Positions 1-12,500 of a stretch of 64,000 nucleotides of DNA are shown one piece after another. Within the stretch, counting starts at the first letter, position 1, and each line of letters opens with the position of its first letter. The translations under genes were made by a program, and so were the position numbers. This DNA is from Callorhinus ursinus (taxonomy: Eukaryota; Chordata; Mammalia; Carnivora; Otariidae). Below the pieces are notes generated by a model. The model was not told where the DNA came from. It did not search any database and saw nothing but the letters and a program-made list of their open reading frames with translations. The stretch spans positions 24,870,896 through 24,934,895 of the forward strand of contig NW_020312966.1 in assembly GCF_003265705.1 (NCBI RefSeq), read 5' to 3'.

Positions 1-1768
1 GTGTCCAAAGAACCAGATGATGAACCCCGAGAGCTCTCTTCCAAAGAGAACTTCAAACAATGGAAGCCACAGTGTATACAATCCAAAGCCCGAGGCCAGG
101 GGGTCAGAGCAGGTCGAGCTGCCCTCACATCAAGGAAGGATGGACACAGGGCCATTCTGGGGCTCGGCCTAAGCAAGACGCCCAGGAGAAAAAATACCAA
201 GGAGGGAAGAACGATGAGAACTGAATCCACGATACACAGAGAAATGCTCATGCTTGCGACTGGTGACACTGGGGTAGGAAACCTGGAGCCCCCCCAGATA
301 ACTTGCTTTCTGTGGATGCTCGTGCTGGGGTCAGAGCTGCTCTGTCAGGCACGTAGTGCTCAGGGGTCCCCCAGACGCCGCTTTTCCCAACTACCTTCTT
401 TCTGGCTGTCGTGACCTCTGCCCCGCATCTGGTCTGTGGATCCATGTAGAACCCTCGCACCTTAGGGAACAGACGTCGTCCAGGGTCCTTCCTCTGCCCT
501 CGAACATCTGTTCCTGCAGCCTCAGCTGGTCAGGACCCCCTTGCTTGGCTCTTCTGGCTGCTGGACTCCCGCCTGCCTTCAGGGAGCCTCACTCCACGGT
601 CACCTCATTTACCAGTTCTTCCTAAAGTGTGTGTGCGAGACCCACGCTGGCTTGACCCCACTCCACAGTCTGCAGAGTGCGTGCCGTGTGTCCGCTTTCA
701 TCAATCCCCCACGTGGGCAGGATCGGGACCGTAAAACAAAGTGACAGCATCGAGCACTAAATCAGTATTAATGAACACATAACATGGGTTCCCGGCAGAG
801 ACCAAAGTCAGGCCCAGCTTCAGGGAGGACAACATCTCAGGAGAGTGGATGACACACACACACATGTGGATGATGACTGTGGGAAAGGAAATAGAAAGGG
901 GAACATGGGTGAGGGGTAAACGGATTATTCGCTGTAGGAGATACACCTGACAAGACTCGGATACCGAACGGGTGGCAGGTGTGTGGGGTGACTCCTGGGT
1001 TGTGGTTTGCTACTGGACAGATGGAGATGACTGTGGGACAGAGAGCACACCCAAGTGAAGGTGACAGGAAGGAAAGCAGACACGGGGGAGATCTGGGCTT
1101 CATGTGTAACTCTAGGAAGCTTCTAGATACAGGTGGTGATTGAAAGGCTTAGCATGGTGGAGGCTGCCCTGGGTGACAGGATGGCGTAAGGAGGGAAAGC
1201 CTGTGAAAGAGGCTTACAGAACTCTGAACACTGAATGGCCAGCCTGGAGGATCATTAGCCTTTTTAGGAAAAGGAAAAAAAGAGGAAACTAGAAAGAGAG
1301 AAGGAAAACCAAGAGAATATGGTGCTCAGAGAGAGAAGAGAGGCGTGTGTTTCAAAAAGGAGTGGACCAAGAAAGGAGCTTAAAGCAAGCATGATTCAAA
1401 CCTGGGGGAAGAATCTAGCTGAAAGGAAAAAAATGGACTCTGCTAAAGAACACACACGAGTGCAGGTTCCCGAGGAGGCTGAGGGTAAGGGAGGAACGTG
1501 GGCCTGGAGCCCAGGGGGGTGGATGACCGGAGATGCGTGAGGGCCACTCCTGCCCTTTCGCAGCTGGCTCAAGACCACGTCCTGCCCTCAGGGCACCTCC
1601 AACACCTCCCCTAGTTCCTCCCTCCACACGCCCCCCCTCCACCCTTGGTTCATTTACAACACTTCCCTCCACCCCTCTGACTGTAGACTCCGGACGCGCA
1701 GGAACCATGACACAAATTACTTTGTAATGTCTTTAACACACAACAACCGCATCCTGTACACAGTCAAT

Positions 1769-1801
<33 letters not shown>

Positions 1802-3534
1802 CAATCACCGTGTGCCTCAGTGCACGTAATGGCCTGTGGTGGTGTGGGAGACCAGTTAGGGAAGAAATGGCTGAGAAGGTAAAGGACCCAATTCTTCTTT
1901 AATTTCCTTTGTTTTTCAGAACATAGAATTATCTAAACCTACAAATTCCCTTCCTTATCCCATCTGGTGTTGAGACTGAGAGACTGGATCTCTCCTTTCC
2001 CCATCTCCGGCAATGACACAGCCAACCCCAGGCTCTCAGCAGCGAGGATCACGGGGTTTGCCCATCAGGGCAGAGGCTCGTACTTGTTTCCGGACCACCC
2101 CTGTGGGCATGTGTTTCTCTCCTTTCCTTCAGCGGACTCTTAGGTTTTTTTCCTCATCTGTCACTTTTAGTTGCTTCTGGAAACAAGTTTGATTTCTCTT
2201 CGGCCCTGACTAGTACAGTTTCCTCCAAAATGGGCTCCCTTAAAGTACAGAAACCTTCTCAGGTTTTCCACCGATCCACACACCTGCGACACAGAGGAGT
2301 GAAAGCTGAAAACAAGGGAAAAGCTCTTTCAGAAAATCTTAGAATAAAATTTATTTTCTTGTGTGTGTTTATTGGTTAACGTAGCAATCATTTATAAAGC
2401 AAAGAATTTGGAGTGGAGACAAACAAACCTACATTTATAAAATTCAGACCTGCTACCTGGTACAAACAATATATGGCACAAAAGAGATGCACGCGGGGTG
2501 TAGGGCGGGACCGGCCTCCTATAGGAAGGCGCATGCCATCTTCTTCCTCGGGCCGCTGACTGCCCCTTAGTCCCAGCTCCCAGGCTGGTCCCTCTTCCCT
2601 TCAGTGAGGAGGTCAGTCCCAGGCTCTCCCAGTGTTCTGCTTTACACGAAGTTTTGTAGAGAAAGAGAAAAGTGCACACAAATGTCACTGGTGAGTCCTT
2701 GTACCCTGCGGACATAGGAAAGCTTTAAAAACAGTTCGAAGGACTAGTCTGGCCAAGACTTTTTTTCTCAATCTGTCTTCCTCGTCCCAATGACAGCTTA
2801 TCCTAGGCATCGGCTACTCTACTCTCCTCCCAACATAAAAATAAATATGACCGAACGATTCCAACATCGTGCTAGGCCCAGGCACACAAGATGAGACCGT
2901 CATCACTTGCTCTCTATCTGTGTGGTGTCCTGAAACATTGCACATCTTGGGGTTTGCAGCTCAAGCAGTTTGATGTTGCTGCCCTCCCTTATTAATAAGA
3001 ATTCATTTTGTCTACAGCAATAACAAGGCCCAGTTTTTGGACTTCAGCAAATGCCTATTTTGTGAAATGAAAACTTCCCTTTGTGCCCGCATACGCTCTG
3101 GTCTTGCTCAGAAACATCCCCCGTCCCTTCAAAGAACAAAATGCTAGAGAGCCTGTGCCCACTGGCAAACCGGACTGAAACCCAGCTTCATCTGGTTACA
3201 AGATCCAGAGAGGGCAAGTGCCCTAGACACATCGTTCCTCTGCCTAACAAATTAGTCCAGGGCGGCCCAGCAGGGGTGAGGAGTGAGGTCAGGACAGCCT
3301 GACATAACGTGATGAAACCTGACCATGGTGTGGACAGCGTCTGTGTTGGCTGACAGCCTGACACAGGGTCTGGAGCTGACACGGGTGCGGAAGGCTAACG
3401 TCCATAAGTACCAGTTAACCAACCCAGGTGAGCTTCACATGGGCCAGCCCCCTTCCTGCTTTCTGTCATTCTTCACCTTTCTGACTCTCCTGAGCCCCCA
3501 CTTCTCCCCTCTCCCCATTCCCTTCTCCTTCCTT
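1..3534. other. Downstream flank, no gene recognised
   Basis: Only short overlapping reading frames without recognisable domains, and no exon matching the expected SLC17A4 C-terminus on the plus strand. It holds a GT microsatellite (1771-1800). The rest looks like non-coding flank. Confidence 0.5.
1771..1800. repeat. (GT)15 microsatellite
   Basis: Thirty bases of perfect GT repeat. Confidence 0.98.
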
Positions 3535-3550
3535 TAAAATGCCCCTCACC

Positions 3551-3739
3551 AGGGCGCCTGGGTGGCTCAGTTGGTTAGGTGACTGCCTTCGGCTCAGGTC
3601 ATGGTCCTGGAGTCCCGGGATCGAGTCCCACATCGGGCTCCCTGCTCAGCGGGGCGTCTGCTTCTCCCTCTGACCCTCTTCCCTCTCGTGCTCTCTCTCT
3701 CTCTCAAATAAATAAATAAAATCTTTAAAAAAAAAAAAA
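3551..3739 (+). mobile_element. CAN-SINE, full length
   Basis: tRNA-Lys-type head, CT-rich region and AAATAAATAAA / poly(A) tail, flanked by 16-bp direct repeats (TAAAATGCCCCTCACC at 3535-3550 and 3740-3755). The perfect repeats suggest a fairly recent insertion. Confidence 0.95.
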
Positions 3740-3992
3740 TAAAATGCCCCTCACCTCTGTATGAATAAAAATTTGAGTTCGGATCTCTCTAGGCTCGTTT
3801 CCCTTTTGCAACAGTATATTACTGATTAAAATCTGTCCTTACCACTTTCAATAGCGTCTAGCTTTGTTTATCCTGGGTATTAGGGTAGGATGTCAGCACC
3901 CAAGAGAGATGAGGAGGGTTTCCATGGTCCAGGAGGGGTGCCCCGGGGTAGGGTGTCAGAGCATGGACAAGAAAGCAGGCAAGAACACACAC

Positions 3993-5590
3993 TGGGGAAA
4001 AGACGGTCACTTCAATAAATGGTGCTGGGAAAACTGGGCAGCTAAATGCAAAACAACGAAACCGGATCACTTTCTTATCCCACATGCAAAATTTATTCAA
4101 AATAGATTCAAGACTTAAATGTAAGATCTGAAACCATAAAATTCCCAGAAAAAAAACACAGGCAATAAGCTCTGTGACATCAGTCTTAGCGATATTTTTT
4201 CTGATCTGTCTCCTCAGGCAAGGGAAGCAAAAGCGAAAATAAACGGGACGACATCACTCTAAAAAGCTTTTGCACAGTGAGGAAAACCATCAACAAAACA
4301 AAAAAGGCAACCTACTGAAAAGGAGATATTCACAAATACCGTATCTGATAAGAAGTTAACACCCAAAATGCATGAAGAACTCCTACAATTCAATGTGTTT
4401 TTAAAAAACCAACAATCCAATTAAAAAACAGGCAGAGGACCTGAATAGACATTTCTCTAAAGAAGACATCCAGATGGCCAACAGACACATGAAAAGATGT
4501 TCAACATCACGGATCATCAGGGAAATGCAAAACAAAACTACAATGAGGTATCACGTCATAATTGTCAAAATGGCTATGATCAAAAAGATAAGAAACAACA
4601 GGCTTTGACAAGAACGTGGATGGACAAAAAGCCTCATGCACTGTTGGTGGGATTGCAAATTGGTGCAACCTCGATGGAAAACAGTACAGCGGTCCCTCAA
4701 AAAATTAAAAACAGAACTATCATAGGGGCGCCTGGGTGGCTCAGTCGGTTGGGCGACTGACTCTTGATCTCAGCTCAGGTCTTGATCTCAGGGTCCTAAG
4801 TTCAGGCCCCATGCCAGGCTCCATGCTGGATATGGACCCTACTTAAACAAAAAAACAAAAAAATAATGAAAAAGAAATAAAAATAGAACTATCATAGAAT
4901 CCAGCAATTCTACTTTGAGGTATTTATCTGAAGAAAATGGAAACACTAATTCAATAAACACATGCACCCTTATGTTTTTGCAGCATTATTTATAACAGCC
5001 AAGATAAGGAAGCAGTCCAAATATCCATGGACAGACAAAAGGATAAAGAAGATACAGCATATTTATACGACAGAATATTACTCAGTTGCAAAATGAATGA
5101 AATCTTGTCATTTGCAACAATGGGGACGGAGCTAAGATGCTAAATGAAACAAGTCAGGCTGAGAAAGACAAACACCAAATGATTTCGCAGATTTGTGGAA
5201 TCTGGAAAAACAAAACAAGCCAAACGACAACACAAAGCAGAAGCAGATTCAGAGATTTGGAGAACAAGTGATGATTGCCAGAGGGAGGGAGGGTGGAGGG
5301 ATGGACAAACAAGTAAATGGAATTCAGAGGTTCAGAGGTATGATCTTCCAGTTATAAAATAAATAAGACACAGGAATGTAATGTACCGCAGAGGGAATAC
5401 AATCAATAATATTGTAACAACTTTTGAATGGTGACAGACGGTAACTAGACTTATTGCAGTGACCATTTTGTAAGGTAAATATATATCAAGTCACTATGTT
5501 GTTGTTTTTTTCAATCCTATGTTTTTATACCTAAAACTAATACAACATTGTATGTCAATTATTCTTCAATAAAAAATTATATAAATAAAA
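3993..5590 (+). mobile_element. LINE-1 3' portion (ORF2 C-terminal region and 3' UTR), decayed
   Basis: The run starting AATAAATGGTGCTGGGAAAA, followed by the AAACCATAAAATTCCCAGAA, ACAGACACATGAAAAGATG and CAGCATTATTTATAACAGCC stretches, is the 3' part of LINE-1 ORF2. It ends in a 3' UTR with CCTAAAACTAATACAACATT and an A-rich tail. Stops and indels make it inactive. A younger SINE (4726-4884) interrupts it. Confidence 0.9.
4726..4884 (+). mobile_element. CAN-SINE nested in LINE-1
   Basis: Head GGGCGCCTGGGTGGCTCAG and an A-rich tail, flanked by AGAACTATCATAG at 4713-4725 and 4885-4897. The LINE-1 sequence continues across it, so the SINE is the younger element. Confidence 0.93.
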
Positions 5591-5623
5591 ATAAACAACC
5601 AACTTATTAGAGTAAAACTAGAG

Positions 5624-5817
5624 GGGGCGCCTGGGTGGCTCAGTCGTTAAGCGTCTGCCTTCGGCTCAAGTCATGGTCCCAGGGTCCTGGGATCGAGCCC
5701 CGCGTCGGGCTCCCTGCTCAGTGTGGAGCCTGCTTCTCTCTCTCCCTCTGGCCCTCCTCCTGCTCATGCTCACTCTCTCTCTCTCAAATAAATAAATAAA
5801 ATCTTAAAAAAAAAGAA
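5624..5817 (+). mobile_element. CAN-SINE, full length
   Basis: Complete head, CT region and tail, with TAAAACTAGAG target duplications at 5613-5623 and 5818-5828. Confidence 0.95.
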
Positions 5818-5828
5818 TAAAACTAGAG

Positions 5829-6640
5829 TGTATGCATTTGAAAGCATAGAGAATAAAGGAATACTAACATTAACACATTATTTAAGTTCGTTCTGGAAAT
5901 TCTAAGGGCCATGATTCAAGAAGGGGAAAAAAGAGATAAAATATCAAAAGGGAGGAAAGAAAATTATTATTATTATTTGCAAATGATGTGATTATCTACC
6001 TAGAAACCAGAGAATCAACTCCCAAACTATCCTAACAAGATAACTTAGCCACAGGTAAGTTTTTCAGTTAAAAAAATATATTCAAACAATACCTTCCTTA
6101 TATCCCAGCCCAAATGTGTGAGAAATTACAATAAATAAAAATCACATTCAGGAAATATAAATTAAATTTTGTTAAGGAATGTACGCTAAATACAGGAAGC
6201 AAATTGCAGCACTGGACTCAAGAAAAACTGAACCCACATTCGTCATGGGGGGGGTCTTACTATGTTCCTAGTTTCTCCCAAATAGATTTAGTGCAATTTA
6301 ATGCAATTAAATTTTAATTTGGTGCAATTTAAATACTGCAGTTAAGTCTTTATTAAAATGGCCCAATGATTATAAATTTTCCTGGGAGAATAAACAGCTG
6401 ATATTACACAATATCATCTTCAAAAATACAAACGAATAATGTTTGATTGGCCTGATATTTACATACATTGAAAATTTAGACCCATCAATATATTACGACA
6501 GGTCCCAGTACCAACAGATATTAAACTATATAGTAAAAGCCCAGAAATATCTATAAATATATAGAAGTTTATTTTACCAAAAGTTGGTATTTTAAACCAG
6601 AAGAACAAATGTGAAGTATTAAAAAAAAAAAAATGATGTT
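5829..6640 (+). mobile_element. Old LINE-1 ORF2 fragment (approximate limits)
   Basis: Contains TTCTGGAAATTCTAAGGGCC and GCAAATGATGTGATTATCTA, resembling the region around the LINE-1 reverse-transcriptase catalytic motif. It is AT-rich and strongly decayed. The limits are approximate. Confidence 0.55.
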
Positions 6641-6856
6641 GTTAAAACTCACTGGCTTGGGAAACAAATCCAAACCCCTACTTCAGCTCTGCACTAAACT
6701 TCTGTAGATGAAGTAAAGACAATAAGGAAAGCATGAATTTCCAGGAACTCTTCTCTCCCTCCTTCCCCCTCCAGGTGAGCTCACCACTCCTTGATGGTGG
6801 CAAGGCCAGGGCCGCCCTAACTGGCTGACACAGCCCATTTACAAAGCTTGCAGGAG

Positions 6857-6975
6857 CCCTGAAGTCTGCAGTCACCACACTGTACACCTGAAACTAATAT
6901 AACCTTGATGCTAACTCTACTGGAATTGAAAATTTAAAAAAAAAATAATAATAAATAAATAAAAATTAAAAATGA
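6857..6975 (+). mobile_element. Very short 5'-truncated LINE-1 3' end
   Basis: Only about 118 bp: CACACTGTACACCTGAAACT, the end of a LINE-1 3' UTR, plus an A-rich tail, between AAAGCTTGCAGGAG repeats at 6843-6856 and 6976-6989. Confidence 0.8.
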
Positions 6976-6989
6976 AAAGCTTGCAGGAG

Positions 6990-8594
6990 ATTAAGCTCTG
7001 CCAAAAATCCTTGGTATCTCACTGGCCAACTGACCAGGTGGCTGACAGTGTCAGAGGGAGAAGCCACAGGACCGAGTCCACCCACGGGTGCCCCCACGAG
7101 GGGAACCTCTTCTGTCCCTCCTATGGCTTCTTTCTGGCCCACAGCTTCAGAGACAGCTGCAGAACTGAGCATTCTATTTCTCTTTACAGACCCCAATACA
7201 TTCACCTCAATCTACTGGTTCAATAAAATCTATGTTTATCCTCAAAACATAACATGCCAAAATTTAAAAGATTCGAGGCCCACATAACTCTACCTTTTCA
7301 TGGACAAACCCTTGAGCCAAGGTTTTTGTCACGCAGACTCCTGGAGCGCCTCACTGATAAGGCTTACCCGCAGGACTGATAGTCTCTAAAGTCCTGTGCT
7401 GTCTCCCCACGGTAGGAATTCCCCACCCCAACCCGACCCCTATAAAAGGCAACTAAACAGATACAGAAAATGAGGAAAACGAGGGAACTACGTCAAGCCA
7501 GAGCCTACACAGGCTATTTACTAAATTCGAGACAAGGAGGACCCAAAGGAAAGGTGACACTGGAATCAACTCACAGCTGCCTGCCTATGAGCTCTGCTCC
7601 TTCCTGAGAGGGAGCGGGAGAGGGACTCACGTCCCGGCGGGGGCTGCGGGGCCGGGGTACCCCACGGATGTGTGCTATTCTGGGGCCCAGGCCCTTTGGG
7701 CCACACAGGCTCTGGGCTCGAGGGGAGACACGTGACTATGACTCAGCCCTTTCCGATTTCCCCCCCACAGCTTCTTCAGTCAAGATGCGAGGTTGAGATG
7801 GACCAGCTTTGCTCCAACGTGTCAGCCTGTGCCTGGGAAACACTGTGGATGCTGCAAGCTGTTGAAGATGCAGGTTGTCCAAAAAGCCTTCCATTCTCCT
7901 CGGAGCGCAGCCAGACAGAGAGCGGGGCCAAGGGAGATGCCTCCGGAGCAACCCCGCTCCCTGGGCTGGGGTCCCCGCACCGGCTGTCATCTGGGCTGGG
8001 GCGCGCAAGGTGGATTTCAAACTCCCAGCCCTCCCGCGGGCTCCAGCCTGATGGAAGATGGAAGGCCACCAAGGTAAACAGGAGAAGGGAAATTGCACCC
8101 GTGGGATGTGTGGGGAATTACAAGCTCAGGGGGACTGGGTTCCAGCAGGAGAAAAGTTACTAGAAAAGTCCAGTGCGCGAGATATTTTCGAAGGGAAAAG
8201 AAGGCAGCCAAATATTGCATGCTAGTGAAAAATGGACTCGTTTTCAAAGATTTCATCAGAGCGTGGAAGCGCAACCGGCATTTAAAACATACCACAAACC
8301 TGAGTTACTAGGGCCAGGCCAGGCGGCAGGCATGGGAGGACCACGAAGATGGGGAGGGCATTGTTTTAAGGGGATAGAAAATCAAATGACAGAAAACGCA
8401 GTCTATTTGTAAGGGTAACAAATGCTGTTGGGTTAAACTCCTCTCTGCAAAGGAGGCAGCTCTCAGAGTGGGTGAAATATTTCTAAGAAACACAGATAAA
8501 GTGAAATGACGCAGAAAAGTAGAATTTAAAGGTGAAACTCTATTCCAGAGAATCTGGAACAAGCACACACACAAAGAACTTGAGATAATTTCCT
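6990..8594. other. Unassigned sequence with a GC-richer patch
   Basis: No gene recognised. 7590-8110 is noticeably GC-rich (for example CCCGGCGGGGGCTGCGGGGC) and carries a 163-codon open frame on the plus strand (7672-8163) with overlapping frames on the other strand. None has a domain I recognise, so chance opening by GC content is likely. An AATAAA occurs near 7223 on the plus strand. Confidence 0.4.
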
Positions 8595-8640
8595 GAGCTG
8601 AAGGCAGATGCTTAACCAACTGAGCCACCCAGGTGCCCCC
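8595..8640 (-). mobile_element. CAN-SINE head fragment
   Basis: Only the first ~45 bp of a SINE (GGGGGCACCTGGGTGGCTCA on the minus strand) remains. The CT region and tail are missing. Confidence 0.8.
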
Positions 8641-8949
8641 GTGTCCTTAGGATTTAGTCCAACGCATTGTGCATTCTGTAGTCTCCGTATTTCCAACAAA
8701 ACAGCAGCTGTCTCTACAGGCTTGATGGTACCCAGCTGGTGTTCATAGCAAGACCTTGGTGGAGGTGCGTTCTTTCATCAGGATGTACACAATTATGAGC
8801 AAATCTCTCGTTGTGATGTTAACAGCTGTTGATGCACAAAACCTGGATCCCTTCATTCACCGGAGTTTACAAAACTGAGGATATTCGATAAATATCAACT
8901 CTTGTTTATGTATTAGCTGAAATAATCCTATAAAGAGACATGTCTAGTC

Positions 8950-8992
8950 TTTAATTACCCCTGACAGAGTTTCAAGAAGAAAGACCTTTAAT
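8950..8992 (-). other. SLC17A1: Candidate poly(A) signals for SLC17A1
   Basis: Two minus-strand ATTAAA hexamers (8992-8987 and 8955-8950) lie about 460-500 nt past the stop codon. No AATAAA was noticed between the stop and these. They are variant signals, so the 3' end of the transcript is only a suggestion. Confidence 0.3.
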
Positions 8993-9453
8993 GGACCCTT
9001 TGTCTCCGTCATTCATTCTCATCAGGGTCAAATCCATGGGTAAATTCTCAGACCTCATGCAGTTTGACCCCTTGGTAGCATTTGCTGAGGGTGCTCAGGC
9101 CCACCTTTTTTACTTCTGTTCTAAGAGAACTCATTCCTCCGCTGTTCTTCTTGCTCCACCGAGGATCCTTCCCATCCCCTCGAAAGCGGCCCCTTGTCTT
9201 CCTCTCCCTTAATGTTAGAGAGGCCCAGGCTCCCAAAATGTCTGTGTCCTGGCGCCACTCTCGCCCCAGAATCCCAGAGCAGTGCCTCCTCTGGGCTGAA
9301 TGTCCATCAGGGCACCAGAGTTTTAGATTCGACGCGGCCCATTCTAGTCTAAAACCCCAACTTCTCCCCGTCTTAGCACCCCGTCACCCTCAACCCCGCC
9401 CTCTCCCATGCCCCCAGTTTCAAAATCTGACTCAAGCTGATCACTTCTTACCT

Positions 9454-9591
9454 TCAGAGGCGTGTGTGTTCTTGTATATCTTTAGCCCAGTCCTGAATTT
9501 CTGCTTTTCCAAAGACGACACAGAAAAGTAGGCATATCACATTAATGACCGCCATCAGGAAGAAAATTTTAAACCAGGCGGATTCTGGATC
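9454..9591 (-). CDS. SLC17A1: SLC17A1 last coding exon (residues 424-468), helix 12 and C-terminus
   Basis: The acceptor is CCCTCAG. The exon begins DPESAWFKIFF, contains the last helix, then AEIQDWAKD and the C-terminus HTRL before TGA at 9456-9454. The DWAK and HTRL motifs match human NPT1. Confidence 0.94.
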   Translation of the reverse strand, partial: DPESAWFKIFFLMAVINVICLLFCVVFGKAEIQDWAKDIQEHTRL

Positions 9592-12500
9592 CTGAGGGAT
9601 TATAGTGCAAAGTGATTATAAATTAGTGGGCTTCCAATATAATATTAATTTCCAATATAATATTAAAATTAGTATAGATTCAATACAGGTAACTTAATAG
9701 ACATGGAAAAACACACTCATAAGGAGCAAAAAAATTATAATTTCACTCTACAAAGATAATTACTATTTATCTTTCTATTTTTTAAAAAGATTTAGTTTAT
9801 TTATTTGAGAGGGAGAGAGCATGTGAGTGGGGGGAGGGGCAGAGAGAGAGAGGGACAAGCAGACTCCTCACAGAGCTCAGAGCCCGACATGGGACTCGAT
9901 TCCAGGACCTTGACATCATGACCTGAGCTGAAATCAAGTCAGATGCTTAACCAACTGAGCCACCCAGGTACCCTCTTTCTACTTTTTGATTTATGTCTAT
10001 GTACATATAATTTTTCATGTATAAAAATAACATTATGATGTACATACTGCTTAAGCCAAGAGTACATATGGTTTTTTATTAGAAATATAAACATGCCTGC
10101 ATATCAAGAAATATTCGACTGTATCATAACCTTTACTGACTGATTAGTAATCCAGAGTTTAGATTTATAAAATTTATAAAACATCCCTTATTTCTTTATA
10201 TTTATGTTTTTCACTTTTTGCTACTACAAATCTGAGTATCTTGGTAGTTAATTACATAGCCATCAATGCTTTTGAATAAAATTTATCAAATACCTTTTCC
10301 TTATTTATAATGCATTTTCTCTTAAGCCTACCCATATGATCAGTTCCATTAATAGATTTTGTAATATTGAGCCACTTTTACTTTCACAGAAAATGCCTTA
10401 ATTAGTCATGGTGTTATAGGCATATATTTTATTATGCTGGTGGATTCTATGCACTGATGATTTAGTTCATTTTTGCATCTATATTCAAAGATGACATTGA
10501 ATTTTAATTATGTTTGAGATTTGTTTTTTACCTTTCTTATCAGCCGAGATTAAATTTTATGTAGTTTTGTATAATGCATCGTGATTGGGTTTAGGTGTCT
10601 GGTACAATGCTTTTGAAGGATGTCCAACCCAAAGTTTATATAATTATTAAGGCCTATTTTACTTTAGTATCTTTTTTTTAAGATTTTATTTATTTATTTG
10701 ACATACAGAGAGAGATAGTGAGAGAGAGAGAGGGAGAGAGAGGGAGAGAGCACAAGCAGGGGGAGCGGCAGGCAGAGGGAGAAGCAGGCGAGCCTGATGT
10801 GGGGCTCTATCCCGGGACCCTGGGATCATGACCTGAGCCGAAGGCAGCGGTTTAACCAACTGAGCCACCCAGGCGCCCCTACTCTAGTATCTTTATTGTT
10901 TCTCTTCACTTACATTTTTAATCATCTAGAATTAATTTGGGGGTCAGGTATGAGAACAGAGTATAATCGTATTTCTCTACAAATGGGCTTCCCACTACGT
11001 TTTTTTTAAAAAAAACAAATCCATCTCCTCTGGTTTGAAATGAAACTTTATCATACAGAATGTATTTTTTTGGAACTTGACCAAATCATCATCAGTTTTA
11101 TTTAAAATACGATTAAGAGTGGAGGTGCCTTGGTAGCTCAGTCAGTTAAGCGTCTGACTCTTGATATCTGCTCAGGTCATGATCTCAGGGTTGTGAAATC
11201 GATCCCCACGAACGGCTCCATGCTCGGTGTGAAGCTTGCTTAAGATTCTCTCCCTCTCTCTCTGCCCCTCTGCACTCCTACTCACTCTCTCTCTCTCTCT
11301 CGAAAAGAAAATTAAAATTAGAAAAATAAAATATATTAAGAGTAGACATTGAAAAAATAAAACAATGTTTCCTTCAGATAAGACATTAAATATATTTAAT
11401 TACAGCGATTTCTCTAATTAAAACAGGCCAAGCTTAACAGGTCATTAGCAAACAGAAAGTCAAGAAAAGGACCAAGATGTGCCCAGAAATTTAATGGTAA
11501 ATAATAAAGTTTTCAATAATTTTAAGTTGATAGAATTCATTGTGTTTTGGACCTGAAGTCCAACATAAAAACTTGATCTGCCTCCTTCTTCATATAGTTT
11601 CACTGATGTTGCTTTAATAGGTGTGCAGTTTTCTTCATATGGAGTTTGCACAATTTTCAGTGTTTTTCCCCCGTGGGTACTTTGTAATATTGGTTGATAC
11701 TGTGCTTTAGATATTTATACAATATAATATCTAACTTTGATTCCCCCCCCCACCTGCCAGGACAGTCTGTTAACTGTACATAATGTTATTTTGTTCTTCT
11801 GCATTTACGTTGTATCTACCTGTAACTTACTTTTATTGACCAATTGGGTTTGCTAACCTTTTCAGAATGCTGCACAATAAGATAGATAGCATTTAAAAGA
11901 GTATGCAAATAATGATATTAATAGCTCTTATGGATTGAATACATGAGCATCTGGTACTTGCATGCATGATCTGATTTGGTAAGCCCCTGAACTCCATGAG
12001 GTTTCTCTGTCATTTTGGCCATTTATAGCTGGAGACACCAGGACTTAAAATGTTTCCAGGTCGCATAGCTTGTAAGTAGCAGAGTTGAGATTTGAATACA
12101 CACTGTATATATTTTTAGGAATATGAATATATTTGTTTATCCAGTTTTCCCAAATTTTTAGCATAGAGTTGTTCTTACTGTTCTTAGCTTTTAATCTACA
12201 ACATCTCCAAAAAAATTTCTCCTTCTCACTTGGTATTTCCGACAGTTTAATCTCGTCTCTTGTATCCTGCTCTAGAAAGATTGTCTATCTGATTAATCTT
12301 TTCAGATTACCAATTTTAAGTTTTGTGTGTCTTCTCTACTGTTTTATTAACTGCAGAATTTATTTATTTTACCCTTACTGTTTTAATCCTTCTTATTTGG
12401 GGTTGCTATGTTGTTGTTTTCCCCAAGTTCTGGAGTTGAAGGCTTATTAGCTTATTTATTTTTGGTTGGTTTTCTTGTGTTTTCTTTTATAAATTAGGTC

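Noticed and set aside
1..414. 137-codon open frame at the left edge
   Set aside because: No recognised domain or splice context, and overlapping frames in other registers are equally open. Treated as chance.
3551..3739. Possible tRNA-Lys gene
   Set aside because: A- and B-box-like sequences are part of CAN-SINEs. No copy in the window forms an intact tRNA, and CT-rich tails and target repeats show retroposition.
12133..12450. 105-codon hydrophobic open frame that looks like a membrane protein
   Set aside because: It is the T-rich antisense strand of an old LINE-1, which generates Phe/Leu/Ser-rich frames.
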